Below are positions 1 through 6,734 of a stretch of 30,518 bases of DNA, piece after piece. The position numbers and the translations under genes are program-made. The notes beneath the pieces were generated by a model. That model did not search any database. It saw only the letters and a list, made by a program, of their open reading frames with translations, and was not told the origin of the DNA. The stretch lies in NCBI GenBank assembly GCA_037388705.1, contig JARRJY010000055.1, forward strand, positions 1-30,518. The letters run 5' to 3'. The stretch comes from JARRJY01 sp037388705 (GTDB taxonomy: Bacteria > Pseudomonadota > Gammaproteobacteria > UBA6429 > Thiohalophilaceae). Position 1 is the first letter of the stretch, and the number at the start of each line of letters is the position of its first letter.

Positions 1-126
1 TTCGATGAGACAAGTGCTTTCTCTCGTGTTGCGCGGCATTTAACCACAGGCGTGGATAAAGGTCGAATACCCTGCAGGTAATACATAGCAAGTCATTGTT
101 TTTACTTGTGTTAGAAGAATTTGTCC

Positions 127-148
127 GGTTATTGCTGAGCAAATAACC
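127..148 (+). promoter_or_regulatory. Inverted repeat / hairpin upstream of dsrA
   Basis: Arms GGTTATT (127-133) and AATAACC (142-148) are perfect reverse complements. The intervening bases contain GC-TGA-GC, so an RNA form could extend the stem to nine pairs with one bulged A. It may be an operator or a leader hairpin; nothing in the sequence decides which. Confidence 0.4.
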
Positions 149-176
149 AAGTTGCTCTATAGACTTTGGCGCGTCC

Positions 177-198
177 GTATATCCCTTAATGGATATAC
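177..198 (+). promoter_or_regulatory. Perfect 8-bp inverted repeat, candidate operator
   Basis: Arms GTATATCC (177-184) and GGATATAC (191-198) are perfect reverse complements separated by six bases (CTTAAT). This symmetry fits a dimeric DNA-binding regulator better than a terminator, since there is no G/C-rich stem and no T run. It lies about 170 bases upstream of dsrA. I cannot assign a regulator, and it does not match the NarL 7-2-7 heptamer arrangement. Confidence 0.45.
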
Positions 199-200
199 AT

Positions 201-238
201 AGAGGATACTAATCACCCCATCAGTACGGTGTTCCTCT
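201..238 (+). promoter_or_regulatory. Long imperfect hairpin in the dsrA leader
   Basis: Outer arms AGAGGA (201-206) and TCCTCT (233-238) pair perfectly. Inner arms CACC (214-217) and GGTG (228-231) pair within them, leaving an asymmetric internal loop. It directly follows the 177-198 repeat. It may be a leader RNA structure if transcription starts upstream. I do not recognise it as a known riboswitch. Confidence 0.3.
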
Positions 239-295
239 GGCATAAGCCGCCCTAGACTTCGTGCAACTGAAAATAGACGTAATTCGCATACCTTG

Positions 296-309
296 TGTAA
301 TGAATTACA
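296..309 (+). promoter_or_regulatory. Perfect inverted repeat TGTAAT-GA-ATTACA, candidate operator
   Basis: Arms TGTAAT (296-301) and ATTACA (304-309) are perfect reverse complements with a two-base centre, about 60 bases before the dsrA start. This is a plausible position for an operator or activator site at the dsr promoter. Identity of the binding protein is unknown. Confidence 0.4.
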
Positions 310-368
310 GACGAGATTTTTTAACCTTTTGTCATAAAAAACTAGGGTAACCTCTTAAGGAGAATGCC

Positions 369-1631
369 ATGGCTGCAAACAAGATTTACGAAACTCCTAT
401 GCTGGATGAACTGGAAAAAGGTCCCTGGCCTTCTTTCATTTCTGGCTTTAAACGTCTACGTGACGAACATCCTGATGAACGTATCAACAACGTAGTAAGC
501 GGCCTGTTAGGTCAGCTGGAACACTCTTATGAAACTCGTAAGGGTTACTGGAAAGGTGGTACTGTTTCTGTATTCGGTTACGGTGGTGGTATTATTCCTC
601 GCTTCTCAGAAGTTGGCGATGCGTTCCCTGAATCTAAAGAATTCCACACTCTGCGTGTACAACCACCTGCAGGTAACTACTACACCACTGACATGCTGAA
701 CCAACTGGCTGACAGCTGGGAAAAACACGGTTCTGGTCTGGTAACGTTCCATGGTCAGACTGGTAACATCATGTTTATCGGTACTAACACTGATGGTACT
801 CAACATTTCTTTGATGAAATCAATGAGTACGGTTGGGATTTAGGTGGTGCCGGTCCTTGTGTACGTACTGCTATGTGTTGTGTAGGTTCTGCTCGTTGTG
901 AACAATCTTGTGCAAATGAGCACGGTATTCAACGTTGGTTAGTCAACAACTTTACTGATGATGTTCACCGTCCTGCCCTGCCTTACAAATTCAAATTCAA
1001 AGTATCTGGTTGTCCAAACGACTGTCAAAACGCTATCGAACGTTCTGACTTTGCCGTAATTGGTACATGGCGTGATGACATGAAAGTTGACCAGGAAGAA
1101 GTGAAGAAATTCATCGAAGCCAAAGGTCGTTCTTACATCATTGACAACGTTATCACTCGTTGCCCAACTCAAGCATTAAGCCTGAATGACGATGATACGC
1201 TGAACGTTGATAACCACAATTGTGTTCGTTGTATGCACTGCTTAAACGTTATGACCAAAGCACTGTCTCCAGGTGATGACAAGGGTGTAACTATCCTGAT
1301 TGGTGGTAAACGTACACTGAAAATCGGTGACTTGATGGGTACTGTTATTGTTCCATTCAAGAAACTGGAAACTGAAGAAGATTACGAAAGCCTGGTTGAA
1401 CTGGCTGAAGAAACTATCGACTTCTTCGCGGAAAATGCCCTGGAACATGAACGTACCGGTGAAATGATCGAGCGTATCGGTCTGGTTAACTTCCTGGAAG
1501 GTATCGGCGTTGAAGTTGATCCGAACATGGTTAACAACCCGCGTCAGTGTTCTTACGTTCGTATGGACGGCTGGGATGAAGAAGCTGAAAAATGGTTCAA
1601 CCGTAAAGCTGAAGAAGCTGCGGCTAGCTAA
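369..1631 (+). CDS. dsrA: Dissimilatory sulfite reductase alpha subunit DsrA
   Basis: Alpha subunit of the cytoplasmic siroheme sulfite reductase, running in the oxidative (sulfur to sulfite) direction in this type of cluster. Length 420 aa is normal for the family. Siroheme/[4Fe-4S] cysteines are visible: a cluster at C164, C170, C171, C177 and C181, and a second pair C215-X3-C219. An inserted ferredoxin domain shows C265 (in RCPTQAL) and C285, C288, C291 (CVRCMHC). The ATG at 369 follows the strong ribosome site AAGGAGA. First gene of the cluster, 30 bases before dsrB. Arg is read almost only by CGT and Gly by GGT, a mark of very high expression. Assignment is secure; which of the clustered cysteines bind the coupled cluster is from family knowledge. 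Confidence 0.98.
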   Translation: MAANKIYETPMLDELEKGPWPSFISGFKRLRDEHPDERINNVVSGLLGQLEHSYETRKGYWKGGTVSVFGYGGGIIPRFSEVGDAFPESKEFHTLRVQPPAGNYYTTDMLNQLADSWEKHGSGLVTFHGQTGNIMFIGTNTDGTQHFFDEINEYGWDLGGAGPCVRTAMCCVGSARCEQSCANEHGIQRWLVNNFTDDVHRPALPYKFKFKVSGCPNDCQNAIERSDFAVIGTWRDDMKVDQEEVKKFIEAKGRSYIIDNVITRCPTQALSLNDDDTLNVDNHNCVRCMHCLNVMTKALSPGDDKGVTILIGGKRTLKIGDLMGTVIVPFKKLETEEDYESLVELAEETIDFFAENALEHERTGEMIERIGLVNFLEGIGVEVDPNMVNNPRQCSYVRMDGWDEEAEKWFNRKAEEAAAS

Positions 1632-1661
1632 GAATAAATTCGAATTCAGGAGTAATTGAAA

Positions 1662-2738
1662 ATGGCACTTGAAGATATGCGTCATCCAATTGAATCTGGC
1701 TGTCCTGATGGCTTCCAGTACATGCATCCTACGATGCGTAAAAACTACGGTATGTGGAAGTTCCATGAGCATCCACGTCCTGGTGTACTGCGCCACGTTG
1801 CCCACAGTGGTGATGAAATCTGGACCGTTAAAGCTGGTACACAGCGTATTCTGGATGTATACAGCCTGCGTAAACTGACTGAAATCGGTGACAAGTTCGC
1901 TGATGGTTACGTTCGTTTTACAATTCGTTCAAACATTGAATACATGGTAACTGATGAAGCCCAGGTTGAGCCTTTAATCAAGGCGCTTGAAGAAGCTGGT
2001 TTCGTAGTTGGTGGTACTGCAAACTCTGTTGCGATGATTTCTCATACGCAGGGTTGGTTGCACTGCGATATCCCAGGTACTGATGCCTCGGGTGTTGTTA
2101 AATCAATGATGGACGAACTGATCGACGAGTTCAAAGAATGTAACATGCCTAACCGTGTTCACATTACCACTTCTTGCTGCCAGATCAACTGTGGTGGCCA
2201 GGGTGATATCGCGATCAACGTTCAACACACCAAGCCACCTAAGATTAACCACGATCTGGTTGCTAACATCTGTGAACGTCCTTCTGTTGTTGCTCGTTGC
2301 CCGGTTGCTGCGATTCGTCCAGCAATGGTTAACGGTAAGCCTTCACTGGAAGTTGATGAGAAGAAATGTATCTGTTGTGGTGCATGTTTCCCTCCTTGTC
2401 CTCCAATGCAAATCAACGACCCGGAAAACTCTAAACTGTCTATCTGGGTTGGTGGTAACCACTCTAATGCTCGTAGCAAGCCTACGTTCCAGAAACTGGT
2501 TGCCTCTGGTGTGCCTAATAACCCACCACGTTGGCCTGAAGCGACTGCAATCGTTAAGCGCATTCTGAAAGAATACAAAGAAGGTGCGAAAGATTGGGAA
2601 CGTATCAACGACTGGATCGACCGTATCGGTTGGCCTCGTTTCTTCGAAGTAACTGGTCTGCCTTTCACCAAGTACCACATCGATAACTGGCGTGGTGCGC
2701 GTGCAAGCCTGAATGCTTCAACTCACATTCGTTTCTAA
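1662..2738 (+). CDS. dsrB: Dissimilatory sulfite reductase beta subunit DsrB
   Basis: Beta subunit, which in characterised enzymes provides the catalytic siroheme. It is 358 aa from the ATG at 1662. A TTG six bases earlier is also in frame, but AGGAG at 1648-1652 sits nine bases before the ATG and only three before the TTG, so I chose the ATG. The hallmark DsrB motif CCX3C is C172, C173 and C177, with C135 upstream as the likely partner ligand. The ferredoxin domain is C236-X2-C239-X2-C242-X3-C246, with C213 (RCPVAAI) completing the second cluster. Same strong codon bias as dsrA. It acts with DsrA as an alpha2beta2 enzyme and with DsrC and DsrL. Confidence 0.98.
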   Translation: MALEDMRHPIESGCPDGFQYMHPTMRKNYGMWKFHEHPRPGVLRHVAHSGDEIWTVKAGTQRILDVYSLRKLTEIGDKFADGYVRFTIRSNIEYMVTDEAQVEPLIKALEEAGFVVGGTANSVAMISHTQGWLHCDIPGTDASGVVKSMMDELIDEFKECNMPNRVHITTSCCQINCGGQGDIAINVQHTKPPKINHDLVANICERPSVVARCPVAAIRPAMVNGKPSLEVDEKKCICCGACFPPCPPMQINDPENSKLSIWVGGNHSNARSKPTFQKLVASGVPNNPPRWPEATAIVKRILKEYKEGAKDWERINDWIDRIGWPRFFEVTGLPFTKYHIDNWRGARASLNASTHIRF

Positions 2739-2762
2739 TTAAACGAGTAAGGACTTAGATAA

Positions 2763-3155
2763 ATGAAGTTTTCTATTCAGGTAAACGAAGGTCCTTATAC
2801 CCATGAATCTTCTGTGTCGGCCTTGAACTTTGTCAAGGCCGCCATCGAAGCGGGTCATGAGGTCTTCCGCGTATTTTTCTATCACGATGGTGTAAATAAC
2901 GGTACGCGTTATACAACTCCTCCACAGGATGACATCAACATTGTTAACACCTGGTCTGAACTGGCCAAGGCTAACAATATTGATCTGGTTGTTTGTGTGG
3001 CAGCTGCCCAACGTCGCGGCATTGTTGACGAAGGTGAAGCAGAACGTAATGGTAAAGACGGCAATAACATTGCTGATGGTTTCCGTATTTCTGGTTTGGG
3101 TCAGCTGATTGAAGCAGGTATCGAAAGTGATCGCCTGGTTGTATTTGGCGATTAA
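2763..3155 (+). CDS. dsrE: Sulfurtransferase subunit DsrE
   Basis: Subunit of the cytoplasmic DsrEFH complex (alpha2beta2gamma2), which relays persulfide sulfur towards DsrC in sulfur oxidisers. Length is 130 aa. The active-site cysteine C78, in the segment VVCVAAAQRRG, falls at exactly the residue number of the catalytic Cys78 of A. vinosum DsrE. AAGGA at about 2748-2752 is the ribosome site. The presence of dsrEFH is the accepted marker that a dsr cluster serves sulfur oxidation. It lies between dsrB and dsrF with short gaps and is surely cotranscribed. Confidence 0.97.
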   Translation: MKFSIQVNEGPYTHESSVSALNFVKAAIEAGHEVFRVFFYHDGVNNGTRYTTPPQDDINIVNTWSELAKANNIDLVVCVAAAQRRGIVDEGEAERNGKDGNNIADGFRISGLGQLIEAGIESDRLVVFGD

Positions 3156-3171
3156 TTAAGGAGACGAAAAG

Positions 3172-3579
3172 ATGAGTGACATTAAAAAATTCTGTTATCT
3201 CAATCGTAAGGCTCCTTACGGAACCGTTTACGCTTGGGAATCACTGGAAGTTGTGCTGATTGGCGCGGCTTTCGATCAGGATTGTAGCCTGGTATTTGTT
3301 GATGACGGTGTTTATCAACTGGTTAAAGATCAGGATACAACAGAACTTGGTATTAAGAACTTTGCGCCAACCTACTCTGCTCTTGGTGATTATGACATCA
3401 AGAAAATCTATGTAGAGAAGGAATCACTGGAAGCGCGTGGTTTAACCCTTGACGATCTTCAACACCTTGTCTGGGAAGATGAAGATGACGATTGGGCTGA
3501 AAAAGATTCAATTATTCTTGTTTCTAAAGATGAACTGAAAACAGTTCTTGAAGAACAAGATGTTGTATTGAGCTTCTAA
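3172..3579 (+). CDS. dsrF: Sulfurtransferase complex subunit DsrF
   Basis: DsrE/F-like fold subunit of the DsrEFH hexamer, 135 aa, homologous to TusC. The N-terminal strand FCYLNRKAPYGTVYAWE and the repeated VFVDDGVYQL element are typical. C8 and C38 are present, but DsrF is not thought to carry the transferred sulfur. AAGGAG at 3157-3162 is the ribosome site. The start is 16 bases after the dsrE stop and the gene ends 14 bases before dsrH. The C-terminal half has an acidic stretch (WEDEDDDWAEKD). Its role in the complex is structural as far as known. Confidence 0.95.
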   Translation: MSDIKKFCYLNRKAPYGTVYAWESLEVVLIGAAFDQDCSLVFVDDGVYQLVKDQDTTELGIKNFAPTYSALGDYDIKKIYVEKESLEARGLTLDDLQHLVWEDEDDDWAEKDSIILVSKDELKTVLEEQDVVLSF

Positions 3580-3593
3580 GTGGGAGAACTGAG

Positions 3594-3902
3594 ATGTCAA
3601 CGTTACATACTGTAAACAAGTCATCCTACGACCGTAATACACTGGAAACCTGTGTATCTGTGGCGAACAAAGGCAACGAAGTTATCCTGATTGAAGATGG
3701 CGTATACAGCGCCATTAAAACTGGTAACAAAGCCGGCGTTATTAGCGACGCAATGGGTGATGTTAATTTTTATATCCTGGGTGCTGACTTGAAAGCACGT
3801 GGACTGAATGAAAGCCAACTAATCGACGGCATCAAGGTTGTTGATTACAGTGGTTTTGTCGAGCTCTCTGTCAAGAACGACAAAGTCACATCCTGGCTGT
3901 AA
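3594..3902 (+). CDS. dsrH: Sulfurtransferase complex subunit DsrH
   Basis: Small third subunit of DsrEFH, 102 aa, homologous to TusB. The conserved cysteine is C20 (LETCVSVANKG), the same position as in A. vinosum DsrH. The segment VILIEDGVYSA matches the equivalent element in DsrF and supports the shared fold. It ends with the usual DsrH-like W-L terminus. It is followed by a 42-base gap that contains a small hairpin and the strong dsrC ribosome site. Confidence 0.95.
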   Translation: MSTLHTVNKSSYDRNTLETCVSVANKGNEVILIEDGVYSAIKTGNKAGVISDAMGDVNFYILGADLKARGLNESQLIDGIKVVDYSGFVELSVKNDKVTSWL

Positions 3903-3907
3903 TTACT

Positions 3908-3921
3908 CTATTTTGAAATAG
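3908..3921 (+). promoter_or_regulatory. Small inverted repeat just upstream of dsrC
   Basis: CTATTT (3908-3913) and AAATAG (3916-3921) are perfect reverse complements with a TG centre. As RNA this gives about five A/U-rich pairs with a TTGA-type loop. It sits between the dsrH stop and the dsrC ribosome site GAGGAGA (about 3932-3938). It is weak as a terminator; a 5' stabilising hairpin or an operator for a dsrC-proximal promoter are alternatives. Confidence 0.3.
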
Positions 3922-3944
3922 ATTATCTTACCGAGGAGATAACA

Positions 3945-4280
3945 ATGGGTACTATTAATGTTGGTGGTAAGGACTACGAAGTCGATGAAGAAGGTTACTT
4001 ATCAAACCTGAACGACTGGACTCCTGAAATTGCCGAATGGATGGCAAAAGACGAAGACACTGAGCTGACTGAAAACCACTGGGAAGTTATTAACTTCTTA
4101 CGTGAATACTATGACGAGTATCAAATTGCTCCAGCAGTACGTGTACTGACTAAAGCTATCGGCAAAAAACTGGGTAAGGACAAAGGTAACAGCAAGTACC
4201 TGTACGAACTGTTCCCATATGGCCCAGGTAAGCAAGCTTGTAAATATGCAGGTCTGCCTAAGCCAACTGGTTGCGTATAA
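3945..4280 (+). CDS. dsrC: Sulfur carrier protein DsrC (TusE family)
   Basis: Soluble sulfur carrier that takes persulfide from DsrEFH, presents it to DsrAB and is cycled as a trisulfide/thiol by DsrMKJOP. Length is 111 aa. The flexible C-terminal arm ends PTGCV with the penultimate C110 (CysA) and C99 (CysB) spaced by ten residues, so this is a true redox-active DsrC rather than TusE or RspA, which lack one or both. GAGGAGA gives a very strong ribosome site. It is followed by a G/C-rich hairpin at 4315-4336, so its mRNA is probably made in excess over dsrM and later genes. This fits the high DsrC abundance reported in sulfur oxidisers. Confidence 0.98.
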   Translation: MGTINVGGKDYEVDEEGYLSNLNDWTPEIAEWMAKDEDTELTENHWEVINFLREYYDEYQIAPAVRVLTKAIGKKLGKDKGNSKYLYELFPYGPGKQACKYAGLPKPTGCV

Positions 4281-4314
4281 TTTTTTTATAACGCCAATCA
4301 GATAAGTGATTCTT

Positions 4315-4336
4315 AGGAGGGGTTTTATCCCCTCCT
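4315..4336 (+). terminator. Hairpin after dsrC (partial terminator / processing site)
   Basis: AGGAGGGG (4315-4322) pairs with CCCCTCCT (4329-4336) over eight pairs with a TTTTAT loop. Only three T residues follow (4336-4338), so termination would be leaky. It lies 35 bases after the dsrC stop and 56 before dsrM. I read it as an attenuating terminator or a 3' stability element that raises dsrC mRNA over the downstream membrane-complex genes. Confidence 0.65.
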
Positions 4337-4392
4337 TTGAATACACAACTAACGTATTAATAATCAGTAGAAGAAGGTAGAGGATCAGCAGC

Positions 4393-5148
4393 ATGTCGGC
4401 TCTGTCCATTACATACGCAGTTATGTTTTATGTAGCAGGTGCAGTTTTAATTGCAGGCCTGTTCGTAAAAATTAAACAATACGCGCAAACACCTGCGCCG
4501 TTAAAGATTCCTACAACGCCTGCACCAGTAACGCAGACAGGTGTTGTATTGCGAATGGCACGCGAAGTTGTGTTGTTCGCCAGTTTATTCAAATCCAATA
4601 AATGGATCTGGATTTTTGGCTGGATGTTCCACCTCGCCCTGTTATTAGCTTTCTTCCGCCATTTACGCTACGGCATTTCTCCTGATAATTTCCTGTGGCC
4701 AATCATCAGCCTTGAAATTGTTCAGGCCGCGGGTAAATACGGTGCTTTTGCCATGTTAATTGGTCTGGCGGGTCTATTTGTGCGTCGTATCGTTGTTGAC
4801 CGCGTACGTTATATTTCATCACCTTCTGACTACCTGATGCTCATCCTGTTACTGGGAATTGCTGGTAGCGGTTCCATGATGACCTTCGTTGCACATACTG
4901 ACATCGTACAACTGAAATACTTTATGAAAGGTTTGCTGGTAGCCGATATTCGCGAAATACCAACAGATACCTTCCTGTTAATCCATCTGGCACTGGTTGC
5001 TTTACTGATGTTGATTTTCCCAATCAGCAAATTGTTACATGCACCGGGCGTATTCTTCAGCCCAACGCGTAACCAGGTTGATAACCCACGTGAAAAACGT
5101 CACCTGGCTCCATGGGCAGCTGCAATGGAAGCCAACCGTCAGGACTAA
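4393..5148 (+). CDS. dsrM: DsrM, diheme cytochrome b subunit of DsrMKJOP
   Basis: Inner-membrane subunit related to NarI that exchanges electrons between quinone and DsrK. It is 251 aa with about five membrane spans (roughly 5-26, 71-92, 115-135, 147-168 and 194-215). Candidate heme-b histidines are H80 and H90 in the second span, H168, H198 and H216. The ATG follows an AGAGGAT site. It is the first gene after the dsrC hairpin and 22 bases ahead of dsrK. Family assignment is firm; the exact heme ligands are inferred from position. Confidence 0.95.
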   Translation: MSALSITYAVMFYVAGAVLIAGLFVKIKQYAQTPAPLKIPTTPAPVTQTGVVLRMAREVVLFASLFKSNKWIWIFGWMFHLALLLAFFRHLRYGISPDNFLWPIISLEIVQAAGKYGAFAMLIGLAGLFVRRIVVDRVRYISSPSDYLMLILLLGIAGSGSMMTFVAHTDIVQLKYFMKGLLVADIREIPTDTFLLIHLALVALLMLIFPISKLLHAPGVFFSPTRNQVDNPREKRHLAPWAAAMEANRQD

Positions 5149-5170
5149 TTCAGCTTAGAGGATAAGAACA

Positions 5171-6688
5171 GTGGCAGATTTTGAAGTACCAGAATTAAGA
5201 GAAACCCCGGTTATCCCTAAACTGAAACCGGATACCATGAAAGGTGATGGTCCTTTCGTATCACGCGATCCATTCCAGGAAGCGCTGGGCTTTCCAGGTG
5301 AACTGGTTGATAACTGGGAAGAAAAAGCATTAGAAAAAATGGATGACCTGCGTGGTCGTTACCGTTCTTTCCAGGTTTACCTGGATACCTGTGTAAAATG
5401 TGGCGCCTGCACTGACAAATGCCATTACTACCTTGGTACAACTGATCCCAAGAACATGCCTGTGGCACGCCAGGATCTGTTACGTAAGGTTTACCGTCGC
5501 TACCGCACTTTTGCCGGCAAGTTCTTCCCCAAACTTGTTGGTGCTACCGACCTGACAAAAGAAGTACTGGACGACTGGTATAACTACTATCATCAATGTT
5601 CACAGTGCCGTCGTTGTTCCGTGTACTGCCCTTACGGTATTGATACCGCTGAGATATCTATGGCTGCCCGTGAAATCATGGATAGCATTGGTGTTGGTCA
5701 GAAGTACTGTAACGAAATTATTATGAAGGCTGGCTCAATTGGTAATAACCTGGGCCTGCCTGAACCTGCCCTTGCAGACACTCTGGAAGGTCTGGAAGAA
5801 GAAGTCATGGATGATATTGAAGTACCAGTTAAGTTCCCACTTGATCAAAAAGGTGCGGAAATCCTGCTGGTCACACCATCGGCTGACTTCTTCGCTGAAC
5901 CGCATGTTGATGGACTGATTGGCTATGCCAAGGTATTCCATGAAGCCGGCGTTAGCTGGACATTAAGTTCCTATGCTTCTGAAGCAGCTAACTTCGGTAT
6001 GTTTATTGGTTCTTACGAAAACATGCAACGTCTTGCATTACGTATTCGTAAGGCCGCTATTGAACTCGGTGTTAAACGTATTGTGTTTGGTGAATGTGGT
6101 CACGCCTGGCGTGTTGCCTACAGCTTCCTGAATACTCTGGCAGGTCCCTGGGACTTCCTGGATCCGAACTACCCGGTACCACAACATATTTGTGAATTCA
6201 CTTATGATCTGATGGAAAAAGGCAAACTGAAGTTTGACCCGTCTGAAAACGATCATATGACTCTGACTTTCCATGACTCCTGTAACGTAGCTCGTGCTTC
6301 ACGCATGGGCGACAAGCCGGGTGGTCAGTTTGAAATTCCGCGTGCCATTATTAAGGCAGCATGTAACAACTATGTTGATATGCCTGCGGATACAATAAAA
6401 GAAGGCACTTTCTGCTGCGGCGGTGGTGGCGGTATCTTAACCGATGACCTGATGGAAGTTCGCGTAAAAGGCGCACTACCACGTATGGAAGCATATTCCC
6501 AGGTCGTAAAAGAAAATGGTGTGACTAATGTGGCTGCAATCTGCGCTATCTGTAAGAGTCAGTTCACCAAGGTACTACCCTATTACGGTCATGGCATGAC
6601 AGACATTGTCAGTGTTCATCAACTGGTCTCAGAAGCGATCATCTTGAGTGATGCGCCGAAAGACGATGATGACAGTGACGAAGATTAA
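5171..6688 (+). CDS. dsrK: DsrK, HdrD-like iron-sulfur catalytic subunit
   Basis: Cytoplasmic iron-sulfur protein, similar to heterodisulfide reductase HdrD, thought to act on the DsrC disulfide or trisulfide. It is 505 aa and starts with GTG after AGAGGAT (about 5157-5163). Two [4Fe-4S] ferredoxin motifs are C74-X2-C77-X2-C80-X3-C84 and C143-X2-C146-X2-C149-X3-C153. The CCG-type catalytic region shows C309, C371, C415-C416 followed by a glycine run, and C458 and C461. The very acidic tail (DDDDSDED) is unusual but common in exposed termini. It forms the DsrMK core with the preceding gene. Confidence 0.96.
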   Translation: MADFEVPELRETPVIPKLKPDTMKGDGPFVSRDPFQEALGFPGELVDNWEEKALEKMDDLRGRYRSFQVYLDTCVKCGACTDKCHYYLGTTDPKNMPVARQDLLRKVYRRYRTFAGKFFPKLVGATDLTKEVLDDWYNYYHQCSQCRRCSVYCPYGIDTAEISMAAREIMDSIGVGQKYCNEIIMKAGSIGNNLGLPEPALADTLEGLEEEVMDDIEVPVKFPLDQKGAEILLVTPSADFFAEPHVDGLIGYAKVFHEAGVSWTLSSYASEAANFGMFIGSYENMQRLALRIRKAAIELGVKRIVFGECGHAWRVAYSFLNTLAGPWDFLDPNYPVPQHICEFTYDLMEKGKLKFDPSENDHMTLTFHDSCNVARASRMGDKPGGQFEIPRAIIKAACNNYVDMPADTIKEGTFCCGGGGGILTDDLMEVRVKGALPRMEAYSQVVKENGVTNVAAICAICKSQFTKVLPYYGHGMTDIVSVHQLVSEAIILSDAPKDDDDSDED

Positions 6689-6734
6689 ATTTATTTTTAA
6701 GTAACGGTAAAACCCGTAACACAGGAGTATCAGC

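Larger units (their letters stand above)
1..368 (+). promoter_or_regulatory. Gene-free leader upstream of dsrA
   Basis: I see no gene on either strand in these 368 bases. The stretch holds several inverted repeats listed separately (127-148, 177-198, 201-238, 296-309), then an A/T-rich segment and a Shine-Dalgarno AAGGAGA at 357-363, five bases before the dsrA ATG. No convincing sigma-70 -35/-10 pair stands out: the best candidates match only about half of the consensus. The dsr promoter and its operators presumably lie here because dsrA is the first gene of the cluster. That last point is inference from position. Confidence 0.6.

Noticed and set aside
1..368. NarL heptamer pairs controlling dsrA
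   Set aside because: I looked for TACYYMT-type heptamers in 7-2-7 arrangement and saw only partial single matches.
1656..1661. TTG as dsrB start
   Set aside because: It lies only three bases from AGGAG; the ATG at 1662 has proper spacing and matches the usual DsrB N-terminus.
1242..1805. Long minus-strand open frame (187 codons) opposite dsrA/dsrB
   Set aside because: It lies wholly opposite dsrA/dsrB, has no ribosome site, and its composition is the mirror of the strongly biased dsr codons; it is a shadow frame.
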